From: Sequoia sempervirens
Lineage: Eukaryota > Streptophyta > Pinopsida > Cupressales > Cupressaceae
Direction of reading: 5' to 3'
NCBI GenBank assembly: GCA_007258455.2
Contig: VDFB02000001.1
Span: 18,065,461 to 18,129,460 of the forward strand
DNA: 64,000 nucleotides
Shown here in pieces: positions 1-12,000 of this stretch; position 1 is the stretch's first letter; the number at the start of each line of letters is the position of its first letter. The notes under the pieces are model-generated. The model did no database searches. It was not told the origin of the DNA and saw only the letters and a list, made by a program, of their open reading frames with translations. The position numbers were made by a program, and so were the translations under genes.

Positions 1-43
1 CCTCTCTCTCTCACCGAATCCCTCTATCTCTCTCCCCTCTACC
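1..43. repeat. CT-rich array, left remnant
   Basis: CT-rich simple sequence of the same style as 7815-9028 and 14121-15165. It ends in CTACC, the same five bases that follow the inserted element at 7815-7819, so it looks like the left side of one array split by the 44-7814 insertion. Confidence 0.7.
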
Positions 44-1660
44 TGTTGGTTGTTTTTACTATAACCAGGTTTTTCTTGTAATTTACCTATGGATTTTCCA
101 ATTCTAATCAAGGGTAGTTCGAAGGACCTAGAACAACTGATGAGGATTTTAAAGACCTCCTACACTTTGGGCTTTACAAGACTCGGGAGGGTGATCCCTA
201 AAGGTTTTTACAACCTCTGCACCATTATCATAAACAAAATTAACAACAAAAGATAATCTCATTTAAATAGCTAAACATAAGAGGATAATACCATATATAA
301 TTGGTTGTTCATCAATAATATCAACTATTTGGAGCATGAGATACATAGAACATGTTTTCATAGTATAAGATAGTCATTGATTTGTATTTTTTAGCAAGCT
401 CTAGGTAAAGAAAAAAAAATACTGAACCATAAGAATTAGTACAAATCCTATTAGTGCTATATATCTATTGTGGTAGTCAAATTCATAAGAATTTATGGGT
501 TTATGACAAATTTAACACATAACATATAAGATCCCTAAGAAAATTTCTTTACAAAATCCTCAACATGTATCCTAACCCAATACTACTTATCGAATCCTCA
601 TACAAAATAGATCGACCTACAATCCCCATTTAAGATGTTTTGAATGCTTTGTGATACCAAAAGTAGAAGAATAGATGCTTTATTTTGATCAAACTATGGT
701 AGTAGATTTCATGTCCACCATTAAAGCTTACTCGTGTGTTACATGAATGACTCTAATCACATTTGATGCAGATTCAAATAATAGTCATTGATCCTTCACC
801 TTGGTTATATCATTGGATGGATGCCTTCAAAGCAAACTGACATAGTCTTCATCATGGAAATAAGGGGACCACCATACTACTCATTGCCAAGGATATCCAC
901 GTAGCACCCACCTGTGTTATCACAATCAATAAAGACCTCGCAACTTTTGATCATGCAATGGTGGGCAATTGTGGATCTCAACCATCAACAATCCTATTCG
1001 TTGAACATAGTCACTAACCTTGTTATTAACCATCGAGCATGTTTCTACCAAGATTATAACATCTCCATTGATTTAAAACACCTGCATCTTATAAATGCTT
1101 TAGTAACTTGTGGCATAATGTATTAAAGATGCATCAAAGTATTTATCATTCCTTCGACTTCACCAGATGAGACACATGGTGCTCACTTGTGATATTGCGA
1201 TCAACAAAGACAGTGTGGTGGGGTCATTATGGGATGGTAGGGAATGGATGAGATCACATGATGATTGATCTATAGCCATGCAAACTTCTCCCTCTACAAA
1301 ATAAAAACATTTATTAAAGGAATAAGGGGACATCACTAGGCCGATTAAAAATAATGACATAAGTTTTTTTAACGAGTGAACACGAGACCAACAAAAGAAT
1401 TAGGAAAAATAAAGTCAGGAAAAGGAAATAAAATGATAAAACAAAAGGGGGCCCACCCTAGATGAAGCAATGGGGCTTATGTTGTTTTAAAACCTTCCCA
1501 AAAAGTAATAGCTAATATAGATCCCATCCAAGGTGTAAGATGAACACTAGGGTTTTTCATGAAAAAAAAGGTAAAACCCCACCCTTAGGCTTTTCAAAAA
1601 CACCATGCATGACCAGAGACACAAGCTAGGATAAAATGGAACAAGAAGAACAAAACTTTG
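44..1660 (-). mobile_element. Unit A1a: internally deleted copy of element A
   Basis: Begins TGTTGGTTG. Positions 44-635 match 1667-2255 and 17709-18250 almost line for line, and 636-1660 match 6775-7800 and 20405-21335. The protein-coding middle seen in the next unit (about 2255-6770) is absent: the two outer segments join near 635 (CCATTTAAG to ATGTTTTG). It is joined head to tail with the following full unit. Orientation follows the coding strand of the full unit. Small open frames inside (914-1126, 1160-1360) are not treated as genes. Confidence 0.65.
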
Positions 1661-2844
1661 AAGTTCTTGTTGTTTTTTTTTACTATAACCAATTTGGTCT
1701 TCTAATCTACCTATGGAATTGCCAATTCCAATCAAGGGTAGCTCGAAGGACCTAGACCAACGAATGGGGATTTTAAAAATACCTCCTACACTTTGGTCTA
1801 TATACGACCCAGGAGGGTGATCCCTTAATGTGTTTACAACCTCTGGACCATTATCATAAACAATGAATAATCTTATTTAATATCTCAACATAATAAGATA
1901 ATATTGAATAAAATTGGTTGTTCATCAGTAATATCAACTATTTGGAGCATGAGATAACTACAACACATTCTGTAGTATAAAATAATCATTGATTTGCAAT
2001 TTGTAGTAATCTATACGTAAAAACAAACAAATACTAAACCATATAGATTAGTACAACTTAGATCAGTGCCATATATCCATTTGGGAAGAAAAATTCATAA
2101 ACATCTAAGGGTTTATGAAAAATTTAACATATTGCATATAAGATCCTTGAGAACATTGCTTTACAATTTCATCAACATGTATTTTAACCCAATACTACTT
2201 ATCAAATCCTTATACAAAACATATCCACCTACAATCCCATTCAAGGATTTTAATTAATTCCTTGAATTAAAGCCAAAACAAAAATCATACACACCACAAC
2301 AGTGAGATGAACGAGACAACCCTTGATTATCTTATTCAAAATTAAGATATGCATGTAAAATGGAGAGACATGAGTTTGAATTAATCATTTCAATTCAAAT
2401 GCTAGTATTTTCATAAAACACCAAATCCTCATGAATTCAAAACTTAGTATAGCATGACTCAAAACCTAAACTGCATTTTCCTTAAAACCATCGAACTTTA
2501 CAATTTTGCTTTGCAACTCTACATAGACTCGACCAAAAAATATCTAACTTGCTAACTCGTACTTCTGGCCTTGAAATCCTTCTTATAGAAAATGAAGGAG
2601 AAAACAAGAATTTGGCCAGAAAGTACATTTGTCACTAGCCAATTAAAAGACCTAGTGATATTCCAAAAATCGTTACAACATTAATCACCCTGGACAATCT
2701 TCTTGTTCATAGTGCCCACTGAGAATGGTTGATGCAACATAAAAAAAGCTCAAGAATCCCGTGCCCAAACTGCCACCAAAAACAAAATTGGAATCCATTG
2801 TAACTACAACAGCTAATTTTCCAACAATTAGCAGCCCACTCATT

Positions 2845-5800
2845 TTACTCTTCCTCATTTAAATATTTATTTACCCATTTATGGTATTCTTCATTAGTTT
2901 TCCAATCAAAATTAATTACCTCATTCACCTTGACATTATAAGTTGTCTATTTAACTACTACCTGATTTTCTTCCCTTTCAAAAGATTCAAAGAATGAGCT
3001 GGTGCTAATGATTTTGTCCATATAGCTCACCAATAAATCATAATCTTAGTCATCACAAATTAATTTAATTTGATCATTGATGACCTCATTTGTCTGATCC
3101 TGCCACTATTGGAGTGACTTGATATTCCCCTAGTCATCAATTATGTTAGGTAACAATGTGTTGCCCCAATCATCAAAATTCTTTACCAACTCCCTGATCT
3201 TCCTACTCAAGTCATCTAGTAAGGTCTAAAAACCTTGCAATGATTTAACTAACACTTGAGTAGGCCTTAATGATTGGGGCCTATTATTTATATCAAACCT
3301 TGAGGCCTTATACATTATGTCTAAATCATTGGCCCTAGGGATCCAATTTTCAATTAATGGTATCACTATTTCCTGATCCATATCAATATTCTTTATTACA
3401 TCTAATTATAAAGAATATAAAGAATATATAGATGACAATATATTATCTACCTTCTCATTTAGATGCCTTAATACAACAGTAACAACCTCCTTTTGTTTTA
3501 GAAGGGATCCTTTCTCACTTACCTTCAAAGATGCCTGTAATTCTTCAATTTTATGCATTAGCTGCTTCTTCGAAGGATCAATAGAGTATTACATTTCTTC
3601 ATCAATTTGTTCCAAAGAAGGGTTGAGGGAAGGAGTTTGACTGGGAGACCCTAGTGTGGAAATAATAGGAGAAGCAGGAGGCACTGACCCTGATGTGGAA
3701 GGAAATGTATTGATTCCTGGAGCACTTGATGTCTCCTCAATCTATTTTTACCTTAACCTATCCACCTTAGTCTATAGCTCAACATTCCTTTGCTACATCT
3801 TGCTATATTTCTCAAATAGGAGATTATATTTCTCCATTAGGCTTTCCTTTTAAACCTCCTCTCTTTCAACAGTCTTTTGGGCCAATTTGGCAACATTTAT
3901 AGTCAGATTAGTGGCCTCAGTGGTTGAGGTCTCTGAAGCCCTCTTTATTATTAATCTTCCTCTTAAATTTGGGCTAATATTAGTAATATTTGGATCTCTC
4001 CCTTGAGGGGCCAATTCCCAAATTTCCAAGGTGTCATATTCTTCACTGAAAGCATAATCTTGCAAGGCTACCTTGACCTCTTCTTTAGAATCTTGCAAGG
4101 GATACTTGTACTTTAGAATAGCATTAAAATCTACGACATCTGTAATGTCCCATTCAGGAAAATCAAAACACCATCCTGACTTACCTGCTTTCTCACTTCC
4201 TCAGGAGTGATGTTCTTGAATTCATCCATTAATTCAGCTTTTACTTCATCATCATTCTCCTGGTCTGACCTGTCAGGTTTCAATTCTTTTCTCTTCTTAC
4301 ACTTATCCTGGTATTCTTCCAATTTCATTCTCCATACCAATTACAAGAAGACATGACTTCTTACAAATGCATTATCATCTAGAAACTCCTTGCATTCCTC
4401 CATTCTTGCATCTTGCACACATTTACCTTTCATATCCAAATCAGATAGACCCAACTCAGCTGGCCTAGGAGGGGAAGGCATACCAATCTGCATGTCTTGA
4501 TCAGTGACAACAATTTCATCCACCAAATCCTCATGTGGATCAGTATTTTTCCTCTTAGGGCTTGGCTCAGATGGTGGTGGTGAGGGACTATCATCAGGTG
4601 ATGATTCCAAATCAATGATCTTAATTACCCTAGGCATTTTTAATTTTGGACCTGGTTTTGTAGGAAATTTCATTATTTGTTTCCCTTTTCTGTCTTCTTC
4701 TTCCTCATAACTTCTAGCATCTCTTTTCCTCCTATAAATAGGCCTCTTTCCTGTAGGTTGGTATGTTGGCCTCATTTCAATTGGCCTGGCACCTTGCTCT
4801 AGTATACCCATACTCAACTCCCAGTTTATCTTCTTAGTCCTCAAAGTGCCCATGATTTATTTGAAGTTCTCCATCAGAAAGTCAATTTTCTTATGGTATG
4901 GATTGAATTCCAACAATGGATCATACTTTGGATCCATTTTGTGCACAATATCCAATAGCTTATCATAAGCTATCCACTTATCCTTGTTCAACTCCTGCTT
5001 GCTTAGGTCAAATTCATTTCTAATCAATTCCTCAGGAAAGTTGAACTCAGGCATAAACTTACCACCTTTTATCCTTTGTCTTAAAAGGGAAAAGAAACCC
5101 TCAGGACCATGCTTCCACTTAGGACCACACCTCATATGATAGTCTTCAAATAATTTTCCAATGTGCACCCAACCTCCTTTCAAAAAGACAAAATTTGACA
5201 CCACTATATAATTTGGGAAAAACGTTCCTTTACCCTTCCCAGTAAGGTTGTCCTCATGGATACAACCAATTTTCCACATAACCTCTACAAATCCCACCCT
5301 TGGTGGCACATTGTATGGAAATATATGAGTGGTCCCTTGAAAACCATACACCCTCAAGACAGTGCTGATTGGGTATGGAATAATGTCACCCTAGTTATGG
5401 AAAACCTTCAATTTTTGCCTCCTCCCTTTTGATATGAGGAAATCATGCAATCCCTTAGGAATCCTGGGTACATTTACCATCAACCTAGCTCTCAATCTAG
5501 AAGCAAAAAAATTGTCAAAATGCACATAACTAGTGTTTTCCTTGTTACATGACAAATCCACAATCCACATATGTATTGGCAACCTTTCTCCATCAACCAA
5601 TTGCCTTAATTCCATCTTCTCAGAGAAAAAATAAGCATTCTTGTACAAGAACATATACATTAACATCGAATACCAAAAGAATTGGGTGCTTCTATCATTT
5701 TGTTGTAACTTGAATAGCCCTTAATGTATCCTTTCAACCAACAAAGAAGCAAAATCATAAGTCATAGAGAAGTTAGGGTGATGTATTTTCACCCCCATGA

Positions 5801-6484
5801 ACATGTAAGCGATATGCATCACTGTGCTAGGATTGTAACCCAAATTTTGGCACAGTGAGTAAAAAGTGGCCAAGAAATTATTTGCAAAGAAATTCAATCT
5901 GAAAGGTTCTTGGTCACTAGGGCTAATATAGAATATTGAACCTCCTACCCTAGCCAAATGAGGTGGGATCAACTTAGCTCTGAAGAGTGATTTCAATTTC
6001 CCATACTCCTACTTCATTTCCTCAAGATTGATAGGAAACAAGTACATTCTAGGCTCACTCAAATCAAAAACATGTCAGAATTTTTCTCTGTTAATGCTTA
6101 ACAGATCCCTTCCATCATTATCTTTGATTACCCATGTGACAGGGTCATATCGTGCAGCCACTTCCCTAAGCAAGTCTACATCAGGGAACACATTTGGTAT
6201 CACCAGATTCCCCATATTGAATACATCCAACCATTCGAAAAGGGGTGAGGAAACTTCCTCTATCCAAACCACAATATAAACTTCTCCAAACATGTAAGAG
6301 TAACCCTAGCATCGGCTATGTTGGAACAATTATACACTAATCCCTCCCCTATGGTTTTTCCTCGCATCAAAACCAATCCCTTCTTCCTATCATTTGTTGA
6401 CAAGGGAAATTGATCCAGGAAGTCATCATATAGGTTTCTACTTAAATAATCAATCTAGCTAGAGTGCTACTTTGTCAGTACCAT
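2845..6484 (-). pseudogene. Unknown protein family, copy A (degenerate, about 1210 codons)
   Basis: Function is unknown; I recognise no catalytic motif. The minus-strand reading runs from an ATG at 6484-6482 to a stop at 2847-2845, with many stops and frame changes. Open blocks in order are 6293-6075, 5996-5721, 5666-5391, 5357-4857, 4853-4341 (proline/charged-rich, low complexity), 4340-4131 and 4098-3850, then a helical, charged tail. It is homologous block by block to the plus-strand copy at 10313-13222. Examples are IPNVFPDVDLLREVAARY against YPNVFFNVELVRLLVAHY, ITPEEVRKQVSQDGVLIF against MTPKKGRRMLENYGVMIF, and INVAKL in both. The stop position is shared with the 17.7-21.3 kb copy. The gene is probably carried by a mobile element. 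A distant tie to plant mobile-domain proteins cannot be excluded. Confidence 0.65.
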
Positions 6485-6792
6485 CTTAAGTAAACTAGGG
6501 CTTCCTTGCTATCTCAAACCTTAGACAGACTAGGGTTAAACAAAATATGAAATTATAGAACAAAACTTTGCAATTTCCCACAACTCAATTAACCTATAGC
6601 CCTAAAAAATTATCAGTAAGTCTTATGATAAGCACCCAACAAATTTCCCCCAAATTCAATTTCAGAATAACCAGGAGATACAAAAATTGAACTCAAGGCT
6701 TTGCGCTTGCGTAAACCCAAATCCTTGTTGTAATAGCTTGTGACTTCATCCTCAGCTCCGTGACTGCTCTGCAAATATGTTTTGAATGCTTT

Positions 6793-6801
6793 GTGATACC
6801 A
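6793..6801 (-). other. Primer-binding-site-like sequence in unit A1b
   Basis: The minus strand reads TGGTATCAC, matching the first eight bases of the usual plant initiator-Met primer site TGGTATCAGAGC and then diverging. The same sequence occurs at 651-659 in unit A1a. The bases just before it do not end in CA as an LTR should, so this is only suggestive. Confidence 0.3.
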
Positions 6802-7814
6802 AAAGAAGAAGAATAGTTGCTTTATTTCGATCAAACCAGGGCAGTAGATGTCATGTCCGCCATTAAAGCTCACTCACATGATATAGGAATACCTCCATTT
6901 GTATTTGATGCAGGTTCAAATATTAGTTGTTGATCCTTCACCTTAGTCATATCATTGAATGAATGCTTTCAAATCAAGCTGACACAATCTCCATCATGGC
7001 AACAAGGGGCCCACTATACTATATGCTGCCAAAAAAATCCATGTGGTGCTTGCCCACGATATCACGATTGATAAAGACCTCACAACTTTTGATCATAGGA
7101 TGGCGGGCAACCATTGATGTTCAACCATCAACAATCCAGTTCATCTAACATAGTCACTAGCTTTGTCATTAGCCATCAAGAATCTTCCCTACTGAGATCA
7201 CAACACCTCTGCTGATTTGAAACATGTGCATCTCACAAACACTTTAGTAACCCACTACATAATGTATTAAAATTAGATTAATTTACCAAAGTATTTCCAT
7301 CGTTCCTTTGGCTTCACCAAATGAGACACATGGTGCATACTTGTGATATCACGATCAACCAAGATAGTGTGGTGGGGTCATTGCGGTATGGTGGGGAACA
7401 ATTGAGATCAAATGATGATTGATTAACAGTCATGAAAACTTGTCCCTCTACAAAATAAAAATATTTATTAAAGGAATAAGGGGACATCACTAGGCCAACG
7501 ACAAAAAATGACATAAGTTGTCACTCAAATGAGGGAGAATGAGACCATCCAAGAATTAGGAGAAATAAAGTCAAGCGAAAGAAATAAAATGATAAAACAA
7601 AAGGGGGACAGACCTAGATGAAGCAATGGGACTTAAGGTGTTTTAAAACCTTGCAAAAAGTAACGGCCGAATAGATCCTTCCTAAGGCGTAAGATAATAC
7701 TAGGGTTTTACAAGAAGACAAAATTAAAACCCCAACTTTAGGCTTTTCCCAATCACCATGGATGACCAAAGACATAAGGTAAGATAAAACTTTGAAGCTC
7801 CATCAATTCCAACA

Positions 7815-8215
7815 CTACCCATAACCCAAAACTCTAAACCATTAACCCTTAACGCTTAAACCCCAAACCCTTGAACCCTCTACCCCCTCTCTCAATTCTC
7901 TCCCTCCTACCCCATCTCCCTCTCTTAGGAATCTCTCTCTCTCTCTCTCTCCCTCTCTCTCTCTCCCCTCTACCCTAAACCCTAAACCCTAAACCCTTAA
8001 CCCTTAACCCTTAAACTCTAAACCCTTAAACCCTCTACCCCTTATTCTTTCCCACTCCCTCCTCTCTTTCCCTCTCTCTCTCAAGTCTCACCTTCCTACC
8101 CCCCTCTCCCTCTTGGTCTCTCACTAACTCACTCACTCTTATCTCCCTCCCTCTACCCTTAACCCCTCCACCTTCTACCCTCTACTCTCTATCTCTCTCC
8201 CACTCTCTCTCTCCC

Positions 8216-8272
<57 letters not shown>

Positions 8273-9028
8273 ATCCCTCTATCTCTCTCCCTCTACCCAT
8301 AAACCTAAACCCTTAACCCTTAAACCCAAAACCCTATACCTTCTACCCTCTACCCTCCTCTATCTCAAGTCTCTCCCTCCTACCCCTCTCCCTCTCTCGG
8401 TCTCTCTTTGTCTCTCACTCACTCCATCTATGTCTCTCCCTTGGGTCTCTCTCTCTCTCTCTCTCTCTCCTCGTCACTCTATCTCAAGTATCCTCCCCCC
8501 CCTCTCTCTCTTAGGTCTCTCTCTCTCACTCACTCCCTCTATCTCTTTTCCCTCTACCCTTAACCCAAAAGCCTAAACCCTTAACCCTTAAACCATCTAC
8601 CCTCTACCATTAACCCCCCTCCTTATATCTCTCTTTCACTCCCTCCCTCTCTCTCTCTCTCTCAGGTCTCTCCATCCTACCCCCTCTCCCTCTCTTAGGT
8701 CTCTCTCTCACTCACTCACTCCCTCTATCTTTGTCCCCTTAACCCTAAACCTTAAGTCCTAAACCCTTAACCCTTAAACCCTCTACCCTTTACCATTAAC
8801 CGTCCCTTCCTTTATCTCTCTCTCTCTCTCTCAAGTCTCTACCTCCTAGCACCACTCCCTCTCTTAGGTATCTATCTCACTCACTCACTCACTCTATCTC
8901 AAGTCTGTCCCTCCTACCCCTTCTCCCTCTCTTAGGTCTTTCTCTCACTCACTCATTCCCTCTATCTCTCTCCCCTCCACCCTTAACCCTAAACCCTTAA
9001 ACCATCTACCCTCTACCCTTAACCCTCC
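7815..9028. repeat. CT-rich and telomere-like minisatellite array, middle piece
   Basis: Contains runs of CCCTAAA (three exact tandem units near 7973-7993), many degenerate CCCTTAA/CCCTAAA words, and long CT, CACT and CA microsatellites (a CA run near 8236-8270). A longer unit of very roughly 170-280 bases recurs: CAAGTCTCTCCCTCC, then CTCTTAGGTCTCTCTC, then CACTCACTC, then CCCTAAACCCTTAA. Its last 200 bases (8830-9022) repeat closely at 14330-14530, across the inserted element B. Confidence 0.8.
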
Positions 9029-12000
9029 TGTTAGCTGTAGAATTTGAAAATTTTATAGTTGTTTGTACTCATGAAAGTTTTCCAAAGAGGACCATACCAT
9101 GAATATAAAATTGATGTATTTTTCTTTGTCACCCATGTTCTAGTCAGTATTTACCATTTGGTCCCATAAAATTCACCTAAGCCCAAGCATTTGAATATAT
9201 AAAGTTATATTGACATGAGATGGTATAGGTTTTCCTAATCCATAAGTTATTTTACATTAACACATATTTTTTAGTGCATGAGTAAGAGGTCATGAATGTC
9301 TTACCGATATAATTGTATCTAAGGATTCATATCAGCATGATGTAGTTCATAGTCTCAACAATAAAAGGATCCTATCATCAAGACAAGAGTCATCAGGGTG
9401 AGTCATATCGAGCACATATGTGTCTTACCGACCGAAGCACAAACAACTATATCAGCCAAACTTGGGCCATCAGAGTGAAGTCTCGTAGCATCCATCTGGT
9501 CTTACCGATAAAGTGAAGGAGGATTTTGTCAATATGAATTAATAGAGTCCCGTCGACCCCCTTTGTCAGAATGATAAAATTGTATTTGTAAAGCCTTGGT
9601 GATACATTTTGATAATTGGTGAGACTAGTTTAATCAGAGAGAGATATGAGAGTCATGTCGAGTGTTGTTCCATCAACAAGAAAATAATTATGTCTTAGCG
9701 ATTAGAAAGAAGACCAAAGGAAATATCTCGGTGAGATATGAAGTAAGCAGAGGAACATCTTCCCGAATTACAAAGTCATAACAACATGTTTGCATCGATG
9801 GGAGTTATAGCGATATACTTGAGATTGAAGGGATAACTCTCAGGAGACTCATAATGCCAGTGAAACTATGAGACATCTTAGTGATATATGATCTATTGAT
9901 AGCAAAGATACAAGTGAATCAAAATAACTCTTCAGGAGACTCGAAGTGTCAAGGAAACTACAAGGTGTCTTAGCAAATGTTTTAATGAATGTTGGTAGAA
10001 GCCCTAATAGAAGGATCACCCAAGATTTAAAAATGTTTCGCCGACAATATTACATGATGTGATAGTGAGAGTTTTGAAAAAAGACCTGCTACACTCATGT
10101 TTCAACTGAAACATTAATTGCACCATGAAGCATAAGTAACTTCATGAATTAAGGAAAATTCAATTGAAAACACTATTGCAAAATTAATAGCGGAGAAAGC
10201 AGAAGGATGAATGAAGAACCAGGGCATTTTTTGAATCAAAAGTTTCAAGTGAAATATAGTAAGCTCTTTGCACCTTGAATTTTGTAGTTTTGACTTCTAC
10301 AATTTTTGAAGAATGGAAGACACTAGTTCAAGAAAATTGAAGGGGAGAAAACACGGGGAAAGTAGTCAGTCTGGAGGGAAAAAATAGAAAACTAAAATTG
10401 AGCCAGAGGGCATTGAGCGAAAGCTAAGCCAAGATCTTATCGAACAATTACTTGGCTCTAGACCTAAAGCCAAGTGATCTATACAAATTAGGGAAGAAGT
10501 GGATAAACTAGATGAAAAATGTAAGCTCATAGGAGATATTTGGACACCAATAAGAGGCAATGAACTTTTTAGTTTTCATTACTATCATAGAAATTGTTTT
10601 GAATTAGTATGTAATCAATGTAAGCTTAATATGGGAAAGATGGTCTACCCTAATGTATTTTTCAATGTTGAATTGGTGAGATTGTTGGTAGCTCATTATA
10701 ATTCAAAACTCCAAGCCATCTGTGATCCATCTGGGAAACCATTGATACATATATTAGAAGATGCAATAGGTGAGGTTTTCCAATTGGAAGGGGTTTGCAA
10801 TGAGAAAATCATATGTGAAGAATTAGAAAGGGAATTCAGGAGGATGGAAACAATTTATAAAGGTTGGAGGTTGCCACTACAGAGAATTAGATAGGGTGAC
10901 AAACTAGTTCCACTAGAGGATAGTGATAGACCCCCCTTCCATGTTGATATTTTTGAACCCTAGATGAATTATACTTATTTCTCGGTAGGCTGAGTATTTG
11001 GAATGGAAGTCCCAGAATATATGTCAATTGTGCCTATGATAATTTCAATAGATATTCAGTATCATAACTCTAGACCTTTTGATTATGCCTAATACATTTT
11101 AAGGGGCTTGATTATGGGTTGATGGCAATGAAAAGTGGAGCCTCTATCTTACATCTTAGGCATTATTTATTGTTGATGCACATAGTGTTGTATTTTGGAC
11201 AGGAGTTAGGGTTATGGCCTGAGGAGATGAGAATTTCCCAATTTGATAAGGAAGGTATGTCATTACCTATTCAATTATGGACTACTATTTGGGATAGCAG
11301 GTTTGCTAATTCTTGTTTCCTACACTTTGAGGAGTATTTTGTAAAACCATTATACAAATTCTATAATCATCCATGTGATTATTCTCTATCTAATGAGATA
11401 AAGAGGTTTCTTAGGCCTAAGGACCTCAATGGGCCAATTAATCACAATTGGGGGGATTGGTATTTTTTGGATGATGCTACCATTATTAGGGTTTACGGAT
11501 TTGAAGATGCCCCATTCATTTTGCCTAAAATAGTCCTGGATAGGATTTCATACTTGGAAATTGTTAGGCTGATGGACTTTTCCAGTGTTATGAATTTGAG
11601 CTCCTTTGGAAAATAGGCTTTCATTCCTAGTACATTAATAAGATATTACAATACAACATGAAAAGAGGACCACCTAGAAATAATTTTGATCCATAAGGGT
11701 ATATTAGTTATGCTAGACAAAAGATAAACTTTGGAGGATATCAACATGTACCCTATCAGTTTCATGATATGATCATGAACCTGGAAGCTGAAGAAGCAGA
11801 AATGGTGGTAGAAAAATATAATCAAGGGTTTCAAGATAAAGAGCTCTTATCTTCTAGGGAAGAGGCATCTGAGGGTAATGTACCATAGGGTCAATCCAAT
11901 AAGATGTAAAGATTGAGAACTCGGGACTACACTTTCCCTACTAGGGAATTAAATGTGGAACAGAGTATAGATATAGATATAAGGAACATGGAGTATAATT

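Larger units (their letters stand above)
1661..7814 (-). mobile_element. Unit A1b: fuller copy of element A carrying an unknown gene
   Basis: The full unit reads on the minus strand from 7814. It has a TGTTGG start, about 1.2 kb of leader, a degenerate gene (6484 to 2845) and about 1 kb of tail. Together with A1a it is bounded by TGTTGG at 44-49 and CCAACA at 7809-7814, with CTACC on both outer sides (39-43 and 7815-7819). CTACC is common in the target array, so this TSD is weaker evidence than usual. A primer-site-like TGGTATCAC lies on the minus strand at 6793-6801, about 1 kb inside. If real, the first 1 kb could be an LTR, but the other end of the unit does not resemble it. Element class is therefore open. 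Confidence 0.6.

Noticed and set aside
914..1360. Small frames 914-1126 and 1160-1360, with partners at 6963-7148 and 7314-7514
   Set aside because: Conserved only because the whole DNA repeat is duplicated; the frames break in the 20.4-21.3 kb copy and have no gene features.
4504..4710. Plus-strand frame with Ser/Gly runs
   Set aside because: Antisense shadow of the proline-rich part of copy A.
7973..7993. True chromosome end
   Set aside because: CCCTAAA units are few, mixed with CT repeats and flanked by long unrelated DNA on both sides, so this is interstitial.
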